Shown here: positions 1-11,242 of the stretch, in pieces | Numbering within the stretch: position 1 is the stretch's first letter | How the letters are laid out: every line of letters starts with the position of its first letter | From: Brachycybe producta | Taxonomy: Eukaryota; Arthropoda; Diplopoda; Playtdesmida; Andrognathidae | Length of the DNA stretch: 64,000 nucleotides | Direction of reading: 5' to 3' | Assembly (NCBI GenBank): GCA_036925085.1 | Contig: JAUPFP010000013.1 | Span: 3,311,155-3,375,154 of the forward strand | The notes under the pieces: generated by a model | Told to the model about the DNA's origin: nothing | Seen by the model: only the letters and a program-made list of their open reading frames with translations | Database searches by the model: none | Made by a program: the position numbers and the translations under genes

Positions 1-115
1 GTTATACACTGTGTATGGAGATGGAGAGGGAGAAAGAGAGATAGAGTAGGTATACACTGTAGATGGATAGAGAGAATTATACACTGTATATGGCGAGAGA
101 GAGAGAGTAATGTAA
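1..115. repeat. Degenerate minisatellite (TATACACTGT + GAGA)
   Basis: Three loose copies of a unit combining TATACACTGT with a GA-rich run, spaced about 35-45 bp apart, start the window. No coding potential is seen. The array may continue beyond the window edge. Confidence 0.6.
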
Positions 116-976
116 AAAGAAAAGATGAAATCATTAGTTACTATATTTTCTCTATATACTTGTGTTATAATACTTCTCAAATATTATGCTGTATGTGTAT
201 ATATATAAAAAAGGGATGTTGATTGGTTGCCATGACAACGGTTGTCATTGGCAACGTCATGGTCGTGGTGGTGGTGGTGGTGGTGATGATGATGATCATA
301 ATGAAAAGTATGGGTTCAAGTATGACGTGACGTGGGTTCTTTTCTAATGTACACATTTATACATATAACGCATACAAAAAACGCCCAATATTTCTTTTAC
401 TTTTACGGTGAAAAACAAGGTACCTTAGAATTTTTGTTGAATCTATATATGGTGGTACTTTGTATAATTAAAGTTTTAATTTCAACATTTTAGCTTAAAT
501 AATTAAAGCATACACTATATTACACCATTGTGCAACACAAGTGGAACTTAGAATATGTTTATTTTGGGTATTTGGTTGAGGATTTTTTATGAGCCGTGAA
601 GAAGAAGAAGAGGATGTTGTTCAACTTCAGATGAAGAAGATTCAAAAAAAGAAGAAAATGCACTTTACTTTTTCTCCCCTAGAGGCTTTCGTAATATCCG
701 GTTTCATATTGATTTATTCTTAAGGTTTTTTATATTTTCTGTATAGTTAGATCTTAGAAAGTTCTCTCTCTCTCTCTCTAGACTTGAATGTGCATTGAGC
801 AAACACTTGAAGAAGAAGCCTTTTTTATTTTTCTTCTTGACATTGAAAAGTGAAAACTCGTATATGATGTCCATTTATGGTCAAAAAATGTTGATCAAAC
901 TTTGGATTACATTATCATAACTTCATAAAAATATTCTTCAGGTTGGCTCAAGAAATAATTTTAGACCGGTATAAAC
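116..976. other. Intergenic, no gene seen
   Basis: AT-rich sequence. It holds a GGT/GAT trinucleotide run at about 262-296 and a short CT run near 763-780. No splice-bounded open frame and no terminal repeats were recognised. Confidence 0.5.
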
Positions 977-1435
977 TAGAGATGGGACATTCGAATCCCG
1001 CGAATCTGTAAAAAATATTCGTGATTCAAAAACTCGAATCTTTGCGCTTTTTTCGTCTTTCGAATCTTTCGAATCCTAACCAAAAAAAAAACTGTTATAA
1101 ACTTTGGTAAAATTAGTTTTAACTCCATTGACGTCCAATAGAAGTGTTTACTAACAAAAAACGGCGATTGTTGCAATTTCTGTGGTACCTGGATCACCAA
1201 TGGATCACCTTGTGGCAGCGACCCTGAGTGCAACACTTGTGTTTTTATTATTATTAATAATTTAATATTTAATATTATTTCATTTATTTTTATCTTCTTA
1301 ATGAATAATATAGGATTCTTATATGAAAGATTCGAGAACCTTTTAGGATTCGGATTCGAGAACCTTTTAGGATTCGGATTCGAGAACCTTTTAGGATTCG
1401 GATTCGAGAACCTTTTAGGATTCGTTACAGCTCTA
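977..1435. mobile_element. hAT-type MITE, copy 1
   Basis: The element starts TAGAGATGGGAC and ends CTCTA. It is flanked by GTATAAAC (969-976) and GTATAAAA (1436-1443), a 7/8 match that fits the 8-bp duplication of hAT transposons. The interior matches copies at 28948-29301 and 53563-53884, sharing a central block around GTTAAAACTAATTTT and the bases before TTATTAATAA. No transposase frame is visible, so it is non-autonomous. Confidence 0.75.
1331..1424. repeat. 24-bp tandem repeat, four copies, inside the hAT MITE
   Basis: Four nearly identical 24-bp units begin at 1331, 1355, 1379 and 1403. Each contains GAGAACCTTTTAGGATTCG. Read on the minus strand they give an 8-residue repeat PNPKRFSN, but this is a by-product of the multiple-of-three unit. 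The related MITE at 28948 has only about one and a half units, so the array expanded in this copy. Confidence 0.85.
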
Positions 1436-1443
1436 GTATAAAA

Positions 1444-2325
1444 TGAACTTTGCGTTTGAAGCATCTAAAAAGCAAAAATTTAAAGGTCTGTTATAAACTA
1501 GAATTATAGGTGAATGTTGTAAGTTTGCATAAAATTCAAAAAAAAAAAACGTAAGGACAGTGAAGAAAAAAACCTTTGAGTACATTATTATGCAAAATAA
1601 TAATAAATTCAATAATTATTATATAAAAAAAATCAAAATATGGTAAATTCAAAATCGCCACACTTTTCTGAGATGTTGACACAGGGCCGTAAGCTGGGGA
1701 CCTGTAGCCCCGCAATGTTTTAAGCAGCAAGGGGACGGGGGAGTGGGTGTGGGACTCAACCAAACCTAGCTACGCCGTTGAATTGACAAACTAGGTTGCA
1801 CACCTGTAGCTTAGAGGTTTCCAGTGGAAGTTCAAGTGCCATCTTTCCTTCTTTAATTTAGGCTTAAACGTTACTTAGTAACATTAATTTTGCTTTAATT
1901 GTTTCAAAAACATTAATATTTAAAGTCGGTGAATTTTTTTTTTTTTGGTTTTGTGAATTTCTTGACGAAATATCAGAAAGGAAAGAAAAAAATGTTTTGT
2001 TTTTATCTTTCTTGAATTGCATTTGGGTTAAAGGTGTTTTATGATATCACTACTCATAAAACGATCTATAAATAAAAAAAAAATATCCAATCCAACAGAT
2101 ATTTATTTGAAGATCTGTGTCATCTGATGATCGTCTTAGAAACAGTCGCGTTTTTATACTTCTTTTCTATATCTAGAATTAATGGTGTTCCTTCCAACTG
2201 TGGAGAAGAAGAAAAAGAATCTCCACCCCAATTTTTTTTTTTTTTTGCACCATGGAAAATAAATTGTATGCACATCAAAAATATATTTATAGGCCTATAC
2301 AGGGTCTCTATAAAGTGCTTATATA
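1444..2325. other. Intergenic, no gene seen
   Basis: AT-rich. A GC-richer patch at about 1680-1800 (GGGCCGTAAGCTGGGG and, further on, AACCTAGCTACGCC) may be a transposon end, but no partner end was found. Confidence 0.4.
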
Positions 2326-2726
2326 TTAGTTTGGTAGGAAAGTAATTGCGGTTTTTGTTTTCTCAGCTAATAACGAAATTTATGAATTAATAATTAACTT
2401 TATTAATCGAAACAAGCGCCATTAGAATTGACACATTTTTTGGCCAATTAATTACAAGTTTATTTATTGCGGTGGTGTACAAATCCCGAGTCCTGGAGTT
2501 GATAAAATCTCGCGATGCATCTTTGGCAGCAGCTACGATGTTGACGATATTTGTTTCTTGTCCATTTTCAATTCAATAACCTAAATTGAAACACAATTGA
2601 CAATAAAACCAAAGTTAATGTTACTCAAATACAGACTGCAAAATGCACTTTCAAACGATCTTAACACAAACATTTGAGTTTCAATTGCAGTAAACAAAAA
2701 CCGCAATTATTTTCCTCCCAACCTAA
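2326..2726 (-). mobile_element. Deleted mariner element with transposase C-terminus
   Basis: Terminal inverted repeats TTAGTTTGGTAGGAAAGTAA and TTATTTTCCTCCCAACCTAA are flanked by TA on both sides. They contain AATTGCGGTTTTTG, the usual start of irritans-type mariners. On the minus strand an open stretch includes DLYTTAINKLVINWPK. After a one-base frameshift it continues as CVNSNGACFD and stop, matching the end of mariner transposases (W-x-K-C-V-x-S-N-G-A-Y-F-D). At about 400 bp, against about 1.3 kb for intact elements, it is an internally deleted, inactive relic. Confidence 0.85.
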
Positions 2727-2728
2727 TA

Positions 2729-3075
2729 TTTGTTGTGAAGTAAAAATTAACTGGAAAATATTTGGAATTCAACTATTATAAAACGATAAAGTTAACTATT
2801 TATTGACTAATTAAGTGCTTTGTCTCACGAACCACTATTGAGTGGTCGTGTTTGACTGCTAGAATCTAAAAGTTCTCGCAAGATGCTGGGCTGTGTATTG
2901 GTAATTCTGCGTTGTCACGGGGCTGATTTAGAAGCCGCTTGTATTGTCTACTTTCCCGGTATAAGTAAGAACTTACCTGGTAAGTTTGTATTTAAACGGG
3001 CTAGTAAAAATGCAGTTGCAAGTAGCTAGTTTTTAGTGGTAGTTGTATTAGTTTTATTGGAATATTAATTTTATA
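2729..3075. other. Intergenic, no gene seen
   Basis: AT-rich sequence with no repeat or exon recognised. Confidence 0.4.
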
Positions 3076-3340
3076 CTAGCGGGGTAACCCGTCATAAATG
3101 ACGGGAGCAAAATTCACAGGCAATTGTGCGCATGCGCGTCGTTTTTTCCTTTTTTTACTCCTTTCATTTCAATTTCATTCACCCCCTTCCACTTTTCTCT
3201 CTCTCTCTCTCCCCCCCCCCCCTTCTACACTTTCCAAAGGAAGAGTTCAACATATAGTTGACCTTGAGAAAAAAAAACGGTTCATTTATTCAAATTTATA
3301 TAAATTCCGACGTGCTTCAATGGTTTTTGTTACTCCACAC
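3076..3340 (-). mobile_element. Non-autonomous Helitron, internally deleted copy
   Basis: Read on the minus strand the element ends CCCGTCATTTATGACGGG, then TTACCCCG, then CTAG, followed by T. A hairpin about 10 bp before CTRR is the hallmark of a Helitron 3' end. The body matches 39579-40130, including the TTTTACTCCTTTCATTTCAA region and the AATTCCGA region. Most of MITE family B and about 60 bp next to it are missing, although the last bases of B (CAATTGCCTGT) remain at the same position. Confidence 0.7.
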
Positions 3341-3762
3341 ACACACACACACATACACATACCTGGGATATTATATATATAATTATTGTGTTTAAGGATT
3401 TTACTAGTTTTGTTGGTTAAATATCAGACAAAAAGTTCATAGAAATATAATTATTTCCTACAATTCCACTTTGTCGCCATGACAACACAAAATTGACTAT
3501 CCAGTAACTGAGCAAGTTGTTGTTTCTACTGGGTAACTGGAAGGGAAAAGTAGACCACATGACCGACAAGAAGACAGCAAAGTAGCCAGGGCCTCAATTG
3601 GACTTGCTGCATACCGGGATTGTGGTTAAGTTGCTGGCGAGGGCAAGTTTACTGTCCGCTGGCACTAGCTTCTAGTGAAATAGTCCCGTGACAACAACAC
3701 CCCTTAAGGAAAGACGCATTCCTTTGCACACGAGTGGGTTTCTAAAGTTGGAAATGACACTT
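3341..3762. other. Intergenic, no gene seen
   Basis: Mixed-composition sequence with no recognised transposon ends. It lies 3' of the small exon candidate on the minus strand. Confidence 0.35.
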
Positions 3763-3870
3763 TTAGTGGTGGAGGCTATGGTTGCGAAGGCACTGAAAGT
3801 AATTTTTGACGTACTGCTCCTTCTTTTCTCTGCACAGCTCAAACTTTTCCACAGCGTTTCTAAACACATC
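3763..3870 (-). CDS. Possible terminal exon, 35 residues
   Basis: On the minus strand an acceptor-like TTCTACAG precedes an open frame starting DVFRNAVEKFELCREKKEQY and ending in a stop after HSLHH. The residue mix (charged, amphipathic, two cysteines) looks more like real protein than the simple-sequence frames elsewhere. No upstream exon was found, the family is not recognised, and there is no second copy in the window. It could be the last exon of a gene lying to the right, or a decayed transposon fragment. Confidence 0.25.
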   Translation of the reverse strand, partial: DVFRNAVEKFELCREKKEQYVKNYFQCLRNHSLHH

Positions 3871-3967
3871 CTGTAGAATTATTTGGTTTTACTGCCATTA
3901 CAAAACAAAACTTTGACACATGTTATGCATGCTTGTAACCTTCGGTTGAGGTTCAAGTGGTAAGATG

Positions 3968-4152
3968 ACAGGCATTTAGAAATCAGGACAAACACAAGTT
4001 GGCTCCGCCCTTTTTATGACGACCGGCAACTTCTAATTGGTTTGTTGTGTGGAGCATGTGACGTTAGACTACATAACCAACCCATTAGAAGTTGCGTTCG
4101 TCATAAAAAGGGCGGAGCCAACTTGTGTTCGTCCCGATTTCTAAATGCCTGT
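3968..4152. mobile_element. MITE family A, copy 1
   Basis: A palindromic element begins ACAGGCATTTAGAAATC and ends with its complement. It is flanked by a perfect 9-bp duplication GGTAAGATG (3959-3967 and 4153-4161). The interior has the family core GGCTCCGCCCTTTTTATGAC in both orientations. It has no coding capacity. Confidence 0.9.
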
Positions 4153-4161
4153 GGTAAGATG

Positions 4162-5629
4162 TAATGATCTAGGGGCTGTATCCAGCTAGAATCGTCCCAT
4201 TTGGAACACAGTCATCTAGCATTCTAGCTGACCAGCATCTGTTGCTATCACGTGTGATTGCAACTTAGGCGCTGATCCTGATCTTACGGCTAAGTTTGAC
4301 GCAAATGGCTGTATACGTAATAGAGACTTTCAAATGACGTCACATCAAGCAGTGAATTGAGATAGATACACAGCGTTGTGGTTATGGCATCATTTTGATG
4401 TCTCTATTCTCAGTATTCTGTATTGCTTTTCGCGTAACAGTGTGACCAGAGCTTTATAATTTAATTATTCAGCAATTGGCAACTTTTTATTATTGAATTC
4501 CACATATTTTTTTTCCAGTTTTTTTAAGAACTTTATAGACACCATGTATACAGACATAAGAAAGATAGAAAAGGAAAAAGAAAAGGCAGCCTTTCATTTC
4601 AAACTGTTACTTTTTTCATAACTGTCAAACATGAAATTCAATGAATGTTGGACACACCTGTGTTCCATTTCATGATAATATTACATTTATATATAAATAT
4701 ATATATATATCGGTATTTCCAAAAAATGTGTTGAAGGATCACTAGTACTGTATGAAACTTTATTTATTCTGTTTTCACATTAATTTCTCAACGTCTGTCA
4801 AACATTTTTGAAAAGTAGAGGAAAAACCGAAAACAGAGGACAAGAACCAGAAAAGAGAAATGGGAATACTAAGGCCCTCCTCCCTCTATACTGGTTTTTC
4901 ATCAATACCTGATTTAAAAATCACATGAATTTTGTTTTCAGATGAAAAGTTTGAAATACAGCGGGTAAAAAACGTTTAACACGAAAATGAAAGGGACCAG
5001 AAAATTCTTTCTTTTAAAAGGACCGAATATATTTCGTGTTAAATGGTTTTCACTGCATACGTTTTTAAGACTTTTGTTATAAATTTCTTATCAAAATCAA
5101 TAATTTATTTTAAAATAATTTTAATAATTCAAATAATAATTATCACATTTGACTGAATTGTTTTAAAGCAAAAGCAAATAACTAAGAGAAATTTGAAATT
5201 GTTTTACGGTCTATTTCACGTTATCTTTCAAAATAAGCTTTTACTGTGAGTTTGAAAATCTGGCCAACTATAAAGAGACAAATATTTTTAAATTTTTGTA
5301 CACAAAAACGTTTATTTTGAAAGATTTTACAGCCTGAAAATATTATTAAGGAATCATCCAGCTGCCGTTTGTAATTTCTTTGATTTTTGTCAATTACTTC
5401 TGAAGTGCAGAATTAACCAGAGTTTGAAAATCAACCTGTTTATAAAAACGTAAAAGACAACAGTCGCATTTCTCAATGCTATTTGCTGAGTTGGACCTAT
5501 TGAAGGAAGAAGTGTCATCACGCTGAGCAACATTTTCAGGAACCCCATTTGAGATCGAGCTCCTGTTAAACGAGGCCATATATTACGGCGGAAACTAACT
5601 TAAAAATGAGTTATATACAGATTTGTAAG
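4162..5629. other. Intergenic with a decayed fold-back C relic
   Basis: AT-rich sequence. Near 5215-5335 are the paired arms TTATCTTTCAAAATAAGC and its approximate complement, which mark a worn copy of fold-back family C. No gene was recognised. Confidence 0.4.
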
Positions 5630-5945
5630 ATATACAATATATCATGATACAGTATATGTCACCAATAAATATCATGTTATATATCATATTTTAATAATTA
5701 ATATTAATTATTGTATTTTTGCTATTTTTTACACAGAATAATTTTTTTTTGCTTCTAGTGATAATCACCTGTGTCTGCAAAATGTTTGGGTCGTGAAAAA
5801 AACCTCAAAAATTTAACTAATATTTATGAAATTTCTTAAAGAAATGAATTTGACGCAGCCATCTTGTTATTTTAACAAAATTTAATACTGCAATGGACAG
5901 AATGGAAGTGAAATATTTTCACAAACTTTGCTCTTTTTTGGGTAA
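5630..5945. repeat. Dispersed repeat, copy 1 (pair with about 7195-7900)
   Basis: Shares ordered blocks with 7195-7345 and 7805-7900: the ATATATCATGATA region, ACACAGAATAATT, the TCTGCAAAA block and GAAGTGAAATATTTTCACA. Direction is the same in both. It probably represents an old transposon of unknown class. It ends just before the GC-rich exon candidate. Confidence 0.5.
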
Positions 5946-5969
5946 TGTTATTGTAACATGCCTGGTCAC

Positions 5970-6224
5970 CGTGGACCAGGTGGTTCACTGTTCTGTAACG
6001 AGGCTGGACCCTGTTGCCCAGCCTGGTCTGCACTTTGTTTGTCTCTTTGTTGGGTGGATGGCCTTGTGCCACCCAGTCGAGTTGAGATTGTACGCCGCTC
6101 CGCACCTCCCAAGCTCGGGCTCCTTGACCTGCCGGGTGATCCAGGTCGACTTGATGACCTGGATGCGCAGCCCTTGGTCGTGCCTCCACTCTGGGTTGGA
6201 GTAGGATTTTCTGGCATGCCGTTC
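5970..6224 (-). CDS. Possible internal exon, Ser/Pro/Gly/Arg-rich
   Basis: This block is strikingly GC-rich for the region. On the minus strand an acceptor-like CCCAAACAG is followed by a frame reading NGMPENPTPTQSGGTTKG and including RSSSRPGSPGRSRSP. The frame runs to a possible GTGACC donor, and its first stop (TGA at 5966-5968) lies inside that donor, as expected for an internal exon. The length is 255 bp, a multiple of three. The composition resembles disordered linkers of proteins such as microtubule-binding CLASPs, but no homology is claimed. All minus frames are nearly open here because GC-rich DNA lacks stops, so the frame is uncertain. Confidence 0.35.
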
Positions 6225-6519
6225 CTGTTTGGGTTCCGTGTGCACGGGACTCATAGTTCCCACATTTTAAAGAGAAAGTGACGACTCCAATTAAAGACTT
6301 CTCTTTTCCTGAGATTAACTGATTTATTTTATAGCGATTGTAGTATATTACAAGTGAATACAAAATAATACAGAAGTGACTGATTGAACTAGTCCAAAAA
6401 CGATTCTTGAACTTAAAATATTCCAGCCTCGAGCGATTTACGAAATCAACATCTCGAAACGAAAATGATTTTTTTTATAACCCTGGTTATATTATCCCAA
6501 TCAAAAACCACTGTCTGAC
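6225..6519. other. Intergenic, no gene seen
   Basis: AT-rich flank between the GC-rich block and the next MITE. Nothing was recognised. Confidence 0.4.
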
Positions 6520-6723
6520 ACAGGCAATTAGAAATCGGGACATACAGAAGTTGACTCCGCCCTTTTTATGACGACCGGCAACTTCTAATTGGTTTGTTGT
6601 ATGGTTCGACGTGGAAAAGGGCGGAGCATGTGACGTCGGACTGCATAACCAACTAATTAGAAGTTACCGGTCGTCATAAAAAGGGCGGAGCCACTTCTTA
6701 TGTCCCGATTTCTAAGTTCCTCG
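6520..6723. mobile_element. MITE family A, copy 2
   Basis: Begins ACAGGCAATTAGAAATC. The right terminus is worn (CTAAGTTCCTCG). Flanked by a perfect 9-bp duplication CTGTCTGAC (6511-6519 and 6724-6732), which fixes the boundary despite the damaged end. Confidence 0.88.
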
Positions 6724-6732
6724 CTGTCTGAC

Positions 6733-8319
6733 CGTCTTGTACAGCCATTTCTTGTTTACTACTTACTTGGCAGGAAAAAGCATATTTGCTGAGCAAACTG
6801 TTATCAATGGTCGAGCTGAGAGCTAAACAAAGAAATATGAGGATTTGAAAATAAGCTACAAAAAAAAACATTGTTTTGCTGTGTTAAAAAGGAAAACATG
6901 TTGATGAGTACGTTTACACACACAGTAAAATCTGCATAATTGCATAGACACACACTCACACACGTGGTTATTGCACTAACCCAATTTTGAGGCCCCTACC
7001 CATTCGAGTTTCCATTATTATTGTTGTGGCTACTAGGCAACAGAGGTAGGCTTATATTATGACATGAATATGCAATTAAGAATAGAAAGAAGAGATTCCA
7101 AAATATAACAATGGGTTTATTTTTGCTTTTGTATTTATTTATACGTAATTATCATTATTATCCATTGAAATTGCATTTCGATAGCAATGGTTATTAGATA
7201 TACACGGCATGTATATCAAGTGATATATGATATATATTTTTTAATATTTATTGTATTTTTTTTTACTATTGTTACACAAAATAATTATATTTTTTTTACA
7301 TCTAATGATGATCCTCTATATCTGCAAAACGTTTTGCAATGGAAAAACTAAAAATTTAACAGCCATGAGCTCGTGAGCCATGGGCCTCATTCGAAAAAAA
7401 AGGCAGAGAATTGTAACACTCATATTTTATGATGTTTGTCACTGTTTGTGCGTTTATTACTTTTATGATTGTCATTTTCTGTTGGAAACGTGGAATCCAT
7501 TTTGGCAATAGATCTAAATATAATGTTTCTTTTCTTGCTCAATAGAGGGTGTCCACAACTTTCCTCATTACTTTTTCTGATTCTGTATGTGAACAACAGA
7601 GATACAGAAAAAGAAAATTACTTTTTTTTCCTTTTCCTATTTTCTTTTTCCATTGGCAGAATTCCGCGTGTGTGTTCCAGGCTTAAGTCAATGGAAGTAA
7701 TATCATAATATTTTGTAATTTGCTCTTTGTGACTGTTACAAGGTTACGAGCTGGATATGACAATTTACTGTCATGTGACAGTTTTATTTTCTTTCTGTAA
7801 TGATGCCCAACTAAGTGAATTTGGCGCCGCCAACTTGTTATTTTCTAAAAATTAACAATGGAACAAACAGAAGTGAAATATTTTCACATAATTGTATAAT
7901 TTGTTCTTTTGTGCAACTTATACACTTGTATAATGTTATTAAGCATAAGTTGGGTTTAATGAACCTTAATTTAAGACATCAGAATTGCAGACAGTTGGAA
8001 TAACCAAATAAACTAACAAAATATAAATTTTACAAGAGGAACAAAAAATGCAAATTCAAGGTTGTGTTACACAATTTTTTTTTGCTAATAAAAATCAGTT
8101 GGACGTTTTTCTGAGCCATTATTAATATAATTATGTTACAAACATAACATCACAAACAATTTTTTTCTAAATATTCGCAAAATCACATTAAATGGATTTG
8201 AACACCGTCTACTAGATGTCTCTACCAGTCAATATCTTTTTAAAATAAATTTGTGTTTATTTTGCGACATTTTCCTAACGATGCACTTAGTTTTTTTATG
8301 ATTTTTTTTATGTCAAAAC
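6733..8319. other. Intergenic with the second copy of a dispersed repeat
   Basis: AT-rich. The blocks at 7195-7345 and 7805-7900 match 5630-5945. A segment near 7750-7800 containing ACAATTTACTGTCATGTGAC recurs at about 24785-24830. No gene was recognised. Confidence 0.45.
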
Positions 8320-8530
8320 CGCAAAAGCACCAAAAATGTCTTTTTCTGTCGAAAAAGCGTCGACCGATCTCGGTCGGTTAGGACCCGGCAGAGTGCGTCG
8401 GCAACCCGGGCACACTTTCGGCCTATCATGGCCGAAAGTGGGTTGATTATGGTCAAAACTGGCCACGGTGGCCATACGTTGAGAACGGGTAAAAAGTTTA
8501 CTCCCCCGGGGCGTAAATCCCCCATACAAT
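8320..8530. repeat. GC-rich island with several hairpins
   Basis: Contains CACTTTCGGCC with its complement GGCCGAAAGTG (8411-8438), CCGATCTCGG and TGGCCACGGTGGCCA. Two overlapping minus-strand frames are open only because of the composition. It is probably a MITE of unknown family, but no terminal duplication was found. Confidence 0.35.
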
Positions 8531-8927
8531 TATGACTTAGTTACATGGTATCACTTCTTGACCGACGATATATGAAATCTTAATGATATGCTCGTCTATA
8601 TAAATATCATGATATATGTTGATATTTTCCAAAAACACTCATGATTTTTTTTCTTCAACCCGTGTGTCGATCACCCTGTGATATACAATCAATTTCTAAT
8701 ATAAACCTCCTGTAAACCAGTTTCAAGAGATTCAATCTTTGTTTCAATATATATAATATGGTGCTTTTATACAGGTATATTATATGCACTATACAGTGTA
8801 TATGTATACCCATTGTGAATATTCGTACTTAATGATCTCTTCCCTAAGGTATTTTGAATAAGAGTATTGTGTAATTTATATGATTTCTGTCTGTAATGTG
8901 GTATAGATGAGAAAAAAGGAGAAAGAA

Positions 8928-8929
<2 letters not shown>
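8531..8929. other. Intergenic, no gene seen
   Basis: AT-rich, with CATGATATATG-type palindromes like those in the 5.6 and 7.2 kb repeat. Confidence 0.35.

Positions 8930-8969
<40 letters not shown>
8930..8969. repeat. (TA)n microsatellite
   Basis: An uninterrupted TA run of about 20 units. Confidence 0.95.
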
Positions 8970-8973
<4 letters not shown>

Positions 8974-9040
8974 ATAATATAGGAACCTAAACTGATTTCG
9001 TTAGTTACAATGAGATGGATGGTGTGTTTCCAAAATAATG

Positions 9041-9113
<73 letters not shown>

Positions 9114-9114
9114 G

Positions 9115-9152
<38 letters not shown>

Positions 9153-9165
9153 AAGAGAGAGAAAC
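9041..9165. repeat. (TA)n followed by (GA)n compound microsatellite
   Basis: A TA run to about 9110 passes directly into a GA-rich run with AAAGA interruptions. Confidence 0.95.
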
Positions 9166-10324
9166 TTGACAATTAGGCAATGCTAATTGTCGACTAGAAA
9201 AGTTGATCGATGTTTAATTAAATACACCATTGCTTGCTTCTTCACCGTGCATTCATCCATTCCTCTTCTTATCTTATTGCCTTGCCCTCTTTTCTTATCC
9301 GTTTGTTGCATTTTTTTTAGTTCTTGCCTCCCTTTCTCTCTCTCTCTCTCTTTTCATTCCCTTTTTTTCTTACTTGAACAATCATCCTTCTAGAAAACAC
9401 ATCCTATGTTTCAGGTTTATGTTGAAAACATAACGAATGACATTCTATTATACAAGTAAAACCAAAAGATAGTAAGAGAGAGAAGAATAAAAAAGGGGTT
9501 CGATATTGCTTTACACACACATCCTATATAAGGACCCATTACACAACGACCGACCACCCTTTTTTTTCGTCATTTCTTAAAGATTTAGAGCCCATTGAGA
9601 GCGACTAATGAAATTGGCATGTCCCAAAGTCCCATGTAAGAAAAGAGAGAGACAGAATGAGTGAGTGATGAAAATTGCTTGCTTATTTCTTTCTTTTGTG
9701 TGTGTTTGTTGTGTACATAGTTGTGGAGAAATGTTTTCTTGGGAGTTTTTTTCTTTTTCTTCTGTAAAATGTCGTCCAAATATACGTTTTTAACAAAATA
9801 TATAAGTGCTTCATGTTATAAACTATGATATGTAAAATTAGCTCCTTTTTTTCTTTGAAGAGAGGATGCTGTATGGATGAATGAATGGATGTTGTTGAAT
9901 TCCATCTCGTTTCGATCGAATTTGAGGAGATTATATTTGATATGTCATCATCTTCCTTGAGGCAATCACTCTTTTTAAGTCCTTTGTAACGCACAATTTC
10001 ACCTTTTCATTAGATGTTTAAGGCTTTGGCTTTAACCCGACCCTGTTCCATTTATTTTCTCGGAGAGAGCGAGCGAGAGAGAGAAAGAGAAACCGTCAAC
10101 AATTTTGGAGTTGGAATAAATAAACGAATGGTTTTGTTAACGGTATTGGTGGGATGATGCTCAAGAAAAACCGATTTAACATGAAAAGATAAGTGAGTGT
10201 GGAAAAATACATACACATTATATTGCAGAGAACGTAATGCACTTGCGGAAGAGAGAAAATGCAAACGCACATCTAAGAAGGAATACACACAGAAGGCAAT
10301 ACATATCCTCCTCGTATGTAGGAA
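9166..10324. other. Intergenic, no gene seen
   Basis: AT-rich sequence with a TC run near 9334-9351 and a GA run at 10069-10092. No splice-bounded frame or transposon end was recognised. Confidence 0.4.
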
Positions 10325-10560
10325 ATACAAAAATATGCAAGAAAGAACACATATTCAGGAAAAACACACAGGCACAGGAAGGAAAGAACAAACATATTCA
10401 GGAAACAACACACACACACAGTCAGTCATATGATGGAAAGAACGCACATTCAGGAAGGAACGCATACACACAGTCAGTCACATGAAGGAAAGACCAACGT
10501 ATTCAGGAAATAACACGAAATCGCATGAAGAAACGAACACACATTCAGGAAAAAACATGA
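10325..10560. repeat. Degenerate minisatellite (ATTCAGGAA / ACACAC)
   Basis: About six imperfect units combine a GAAAGAACACACATTCAGGA-like segment with ACACA tails and AGTCAGTCA insertions. Overlapping plus-strand frames of low complexity come from this repetition. Confidence 0.6.
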
Positions 10561-10673
10561 CCTATAAAGAAGACAAGGGCTGCCCATTTGGCTGTTCAGT
10601 GGTCGCCCATATAAACTGTGCAATTATCTCACTTTTGCTGTTGCAAATCTACGCCAACAACGGTGCTACAAAC

Positions 10674-10815
10674 ACGCGCAAGTGTGCCCAGCACTAAAAT
10701 TTTCTTTGCCCCGCCCTTTTATGAGCGCCTTCAATTTCTAATTGGTTTGTTACTTGGTCTGATGTCATAAAAGGGTGGGGTAAATGACAGTTTAGTGCTG
10801 GGCACACTTGCCTGT
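10674..10815. mobile_element. MITE family B, copy 1
   Basis: Inverted ends ACGCGCAAGTGTGCCCAGCA and TGCTGGGCACACTTGCCTGT enclose the core CTCCGCCC-type and ATTTCTAATTGGTTTGTTAC segments. The flanks CTACAAAC and CTACGAAC are a 7/8 match, compatible with a short target duplication. Confidence 0.75.
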
Positions 10816-11017
10816 CTACGAACAACCCCCCAGAAAAAACTAAACCACTATGTTATTGTTATCCTCATATAAATTGAATTAGATAATGTTTTGAGAGGTT
10901 GTCTTCGACGCCGCCATGCGAGAGTAGCGAGGAAGCAGTGGTTAAAACAGTAAACTGTATTTGAACCTTTTTCTCAGATGAGTAAGCCTGGTATGTGTAG
11001 ACCTATGTAGATGCCAC

Positions 11018-11206
11018 GGGCATCTGTAGACAGCTTCAGAATTTCTTTGGCTCCGCCTTTTTATGAGCGTCATCAATTTCTAATTGGTTTGTTACTGAGT
11101 CTGATGTCACATGCTCCGCTCTTTTTATTTCTAATTAGTTTATATTTGGTCTGACGCTCATAAAAGAGTAGAGCCAAAGAAATTCTGAAGCTGTCTACAG
11201 ATCCCC
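11018..11206. mobile_element. MITE family B, divergent copy 2
   Basis: Arms GGGCATCTGTAGACAGC and GCTGTCTACAGATCCCC surround the family core TTTCTTTGGCTCCGCC and ATTTCTAATTGGTTTG. Its ends differ from other family B copies, suggesting a separate subfamily. Confidence 0.65.
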
Positions 11207-11242
11207 GAGTGTGTGTGTGTTCTTTTATGAACAACACACACT

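Noticed and set aside
976-1464. 162-codon minus frame with an eight-residue repeat
   Set aside because: It spans a hAT MITE and its 24-bp tandem repeat; no start, splice or homology support.
5872-6363. A 163-codon minus frame and several other overlapping frames around the GC-rich block
   Set aside because: All frames are open because the block is GC-rich. Only the frame that fits splice signals is kept, at low confidence.
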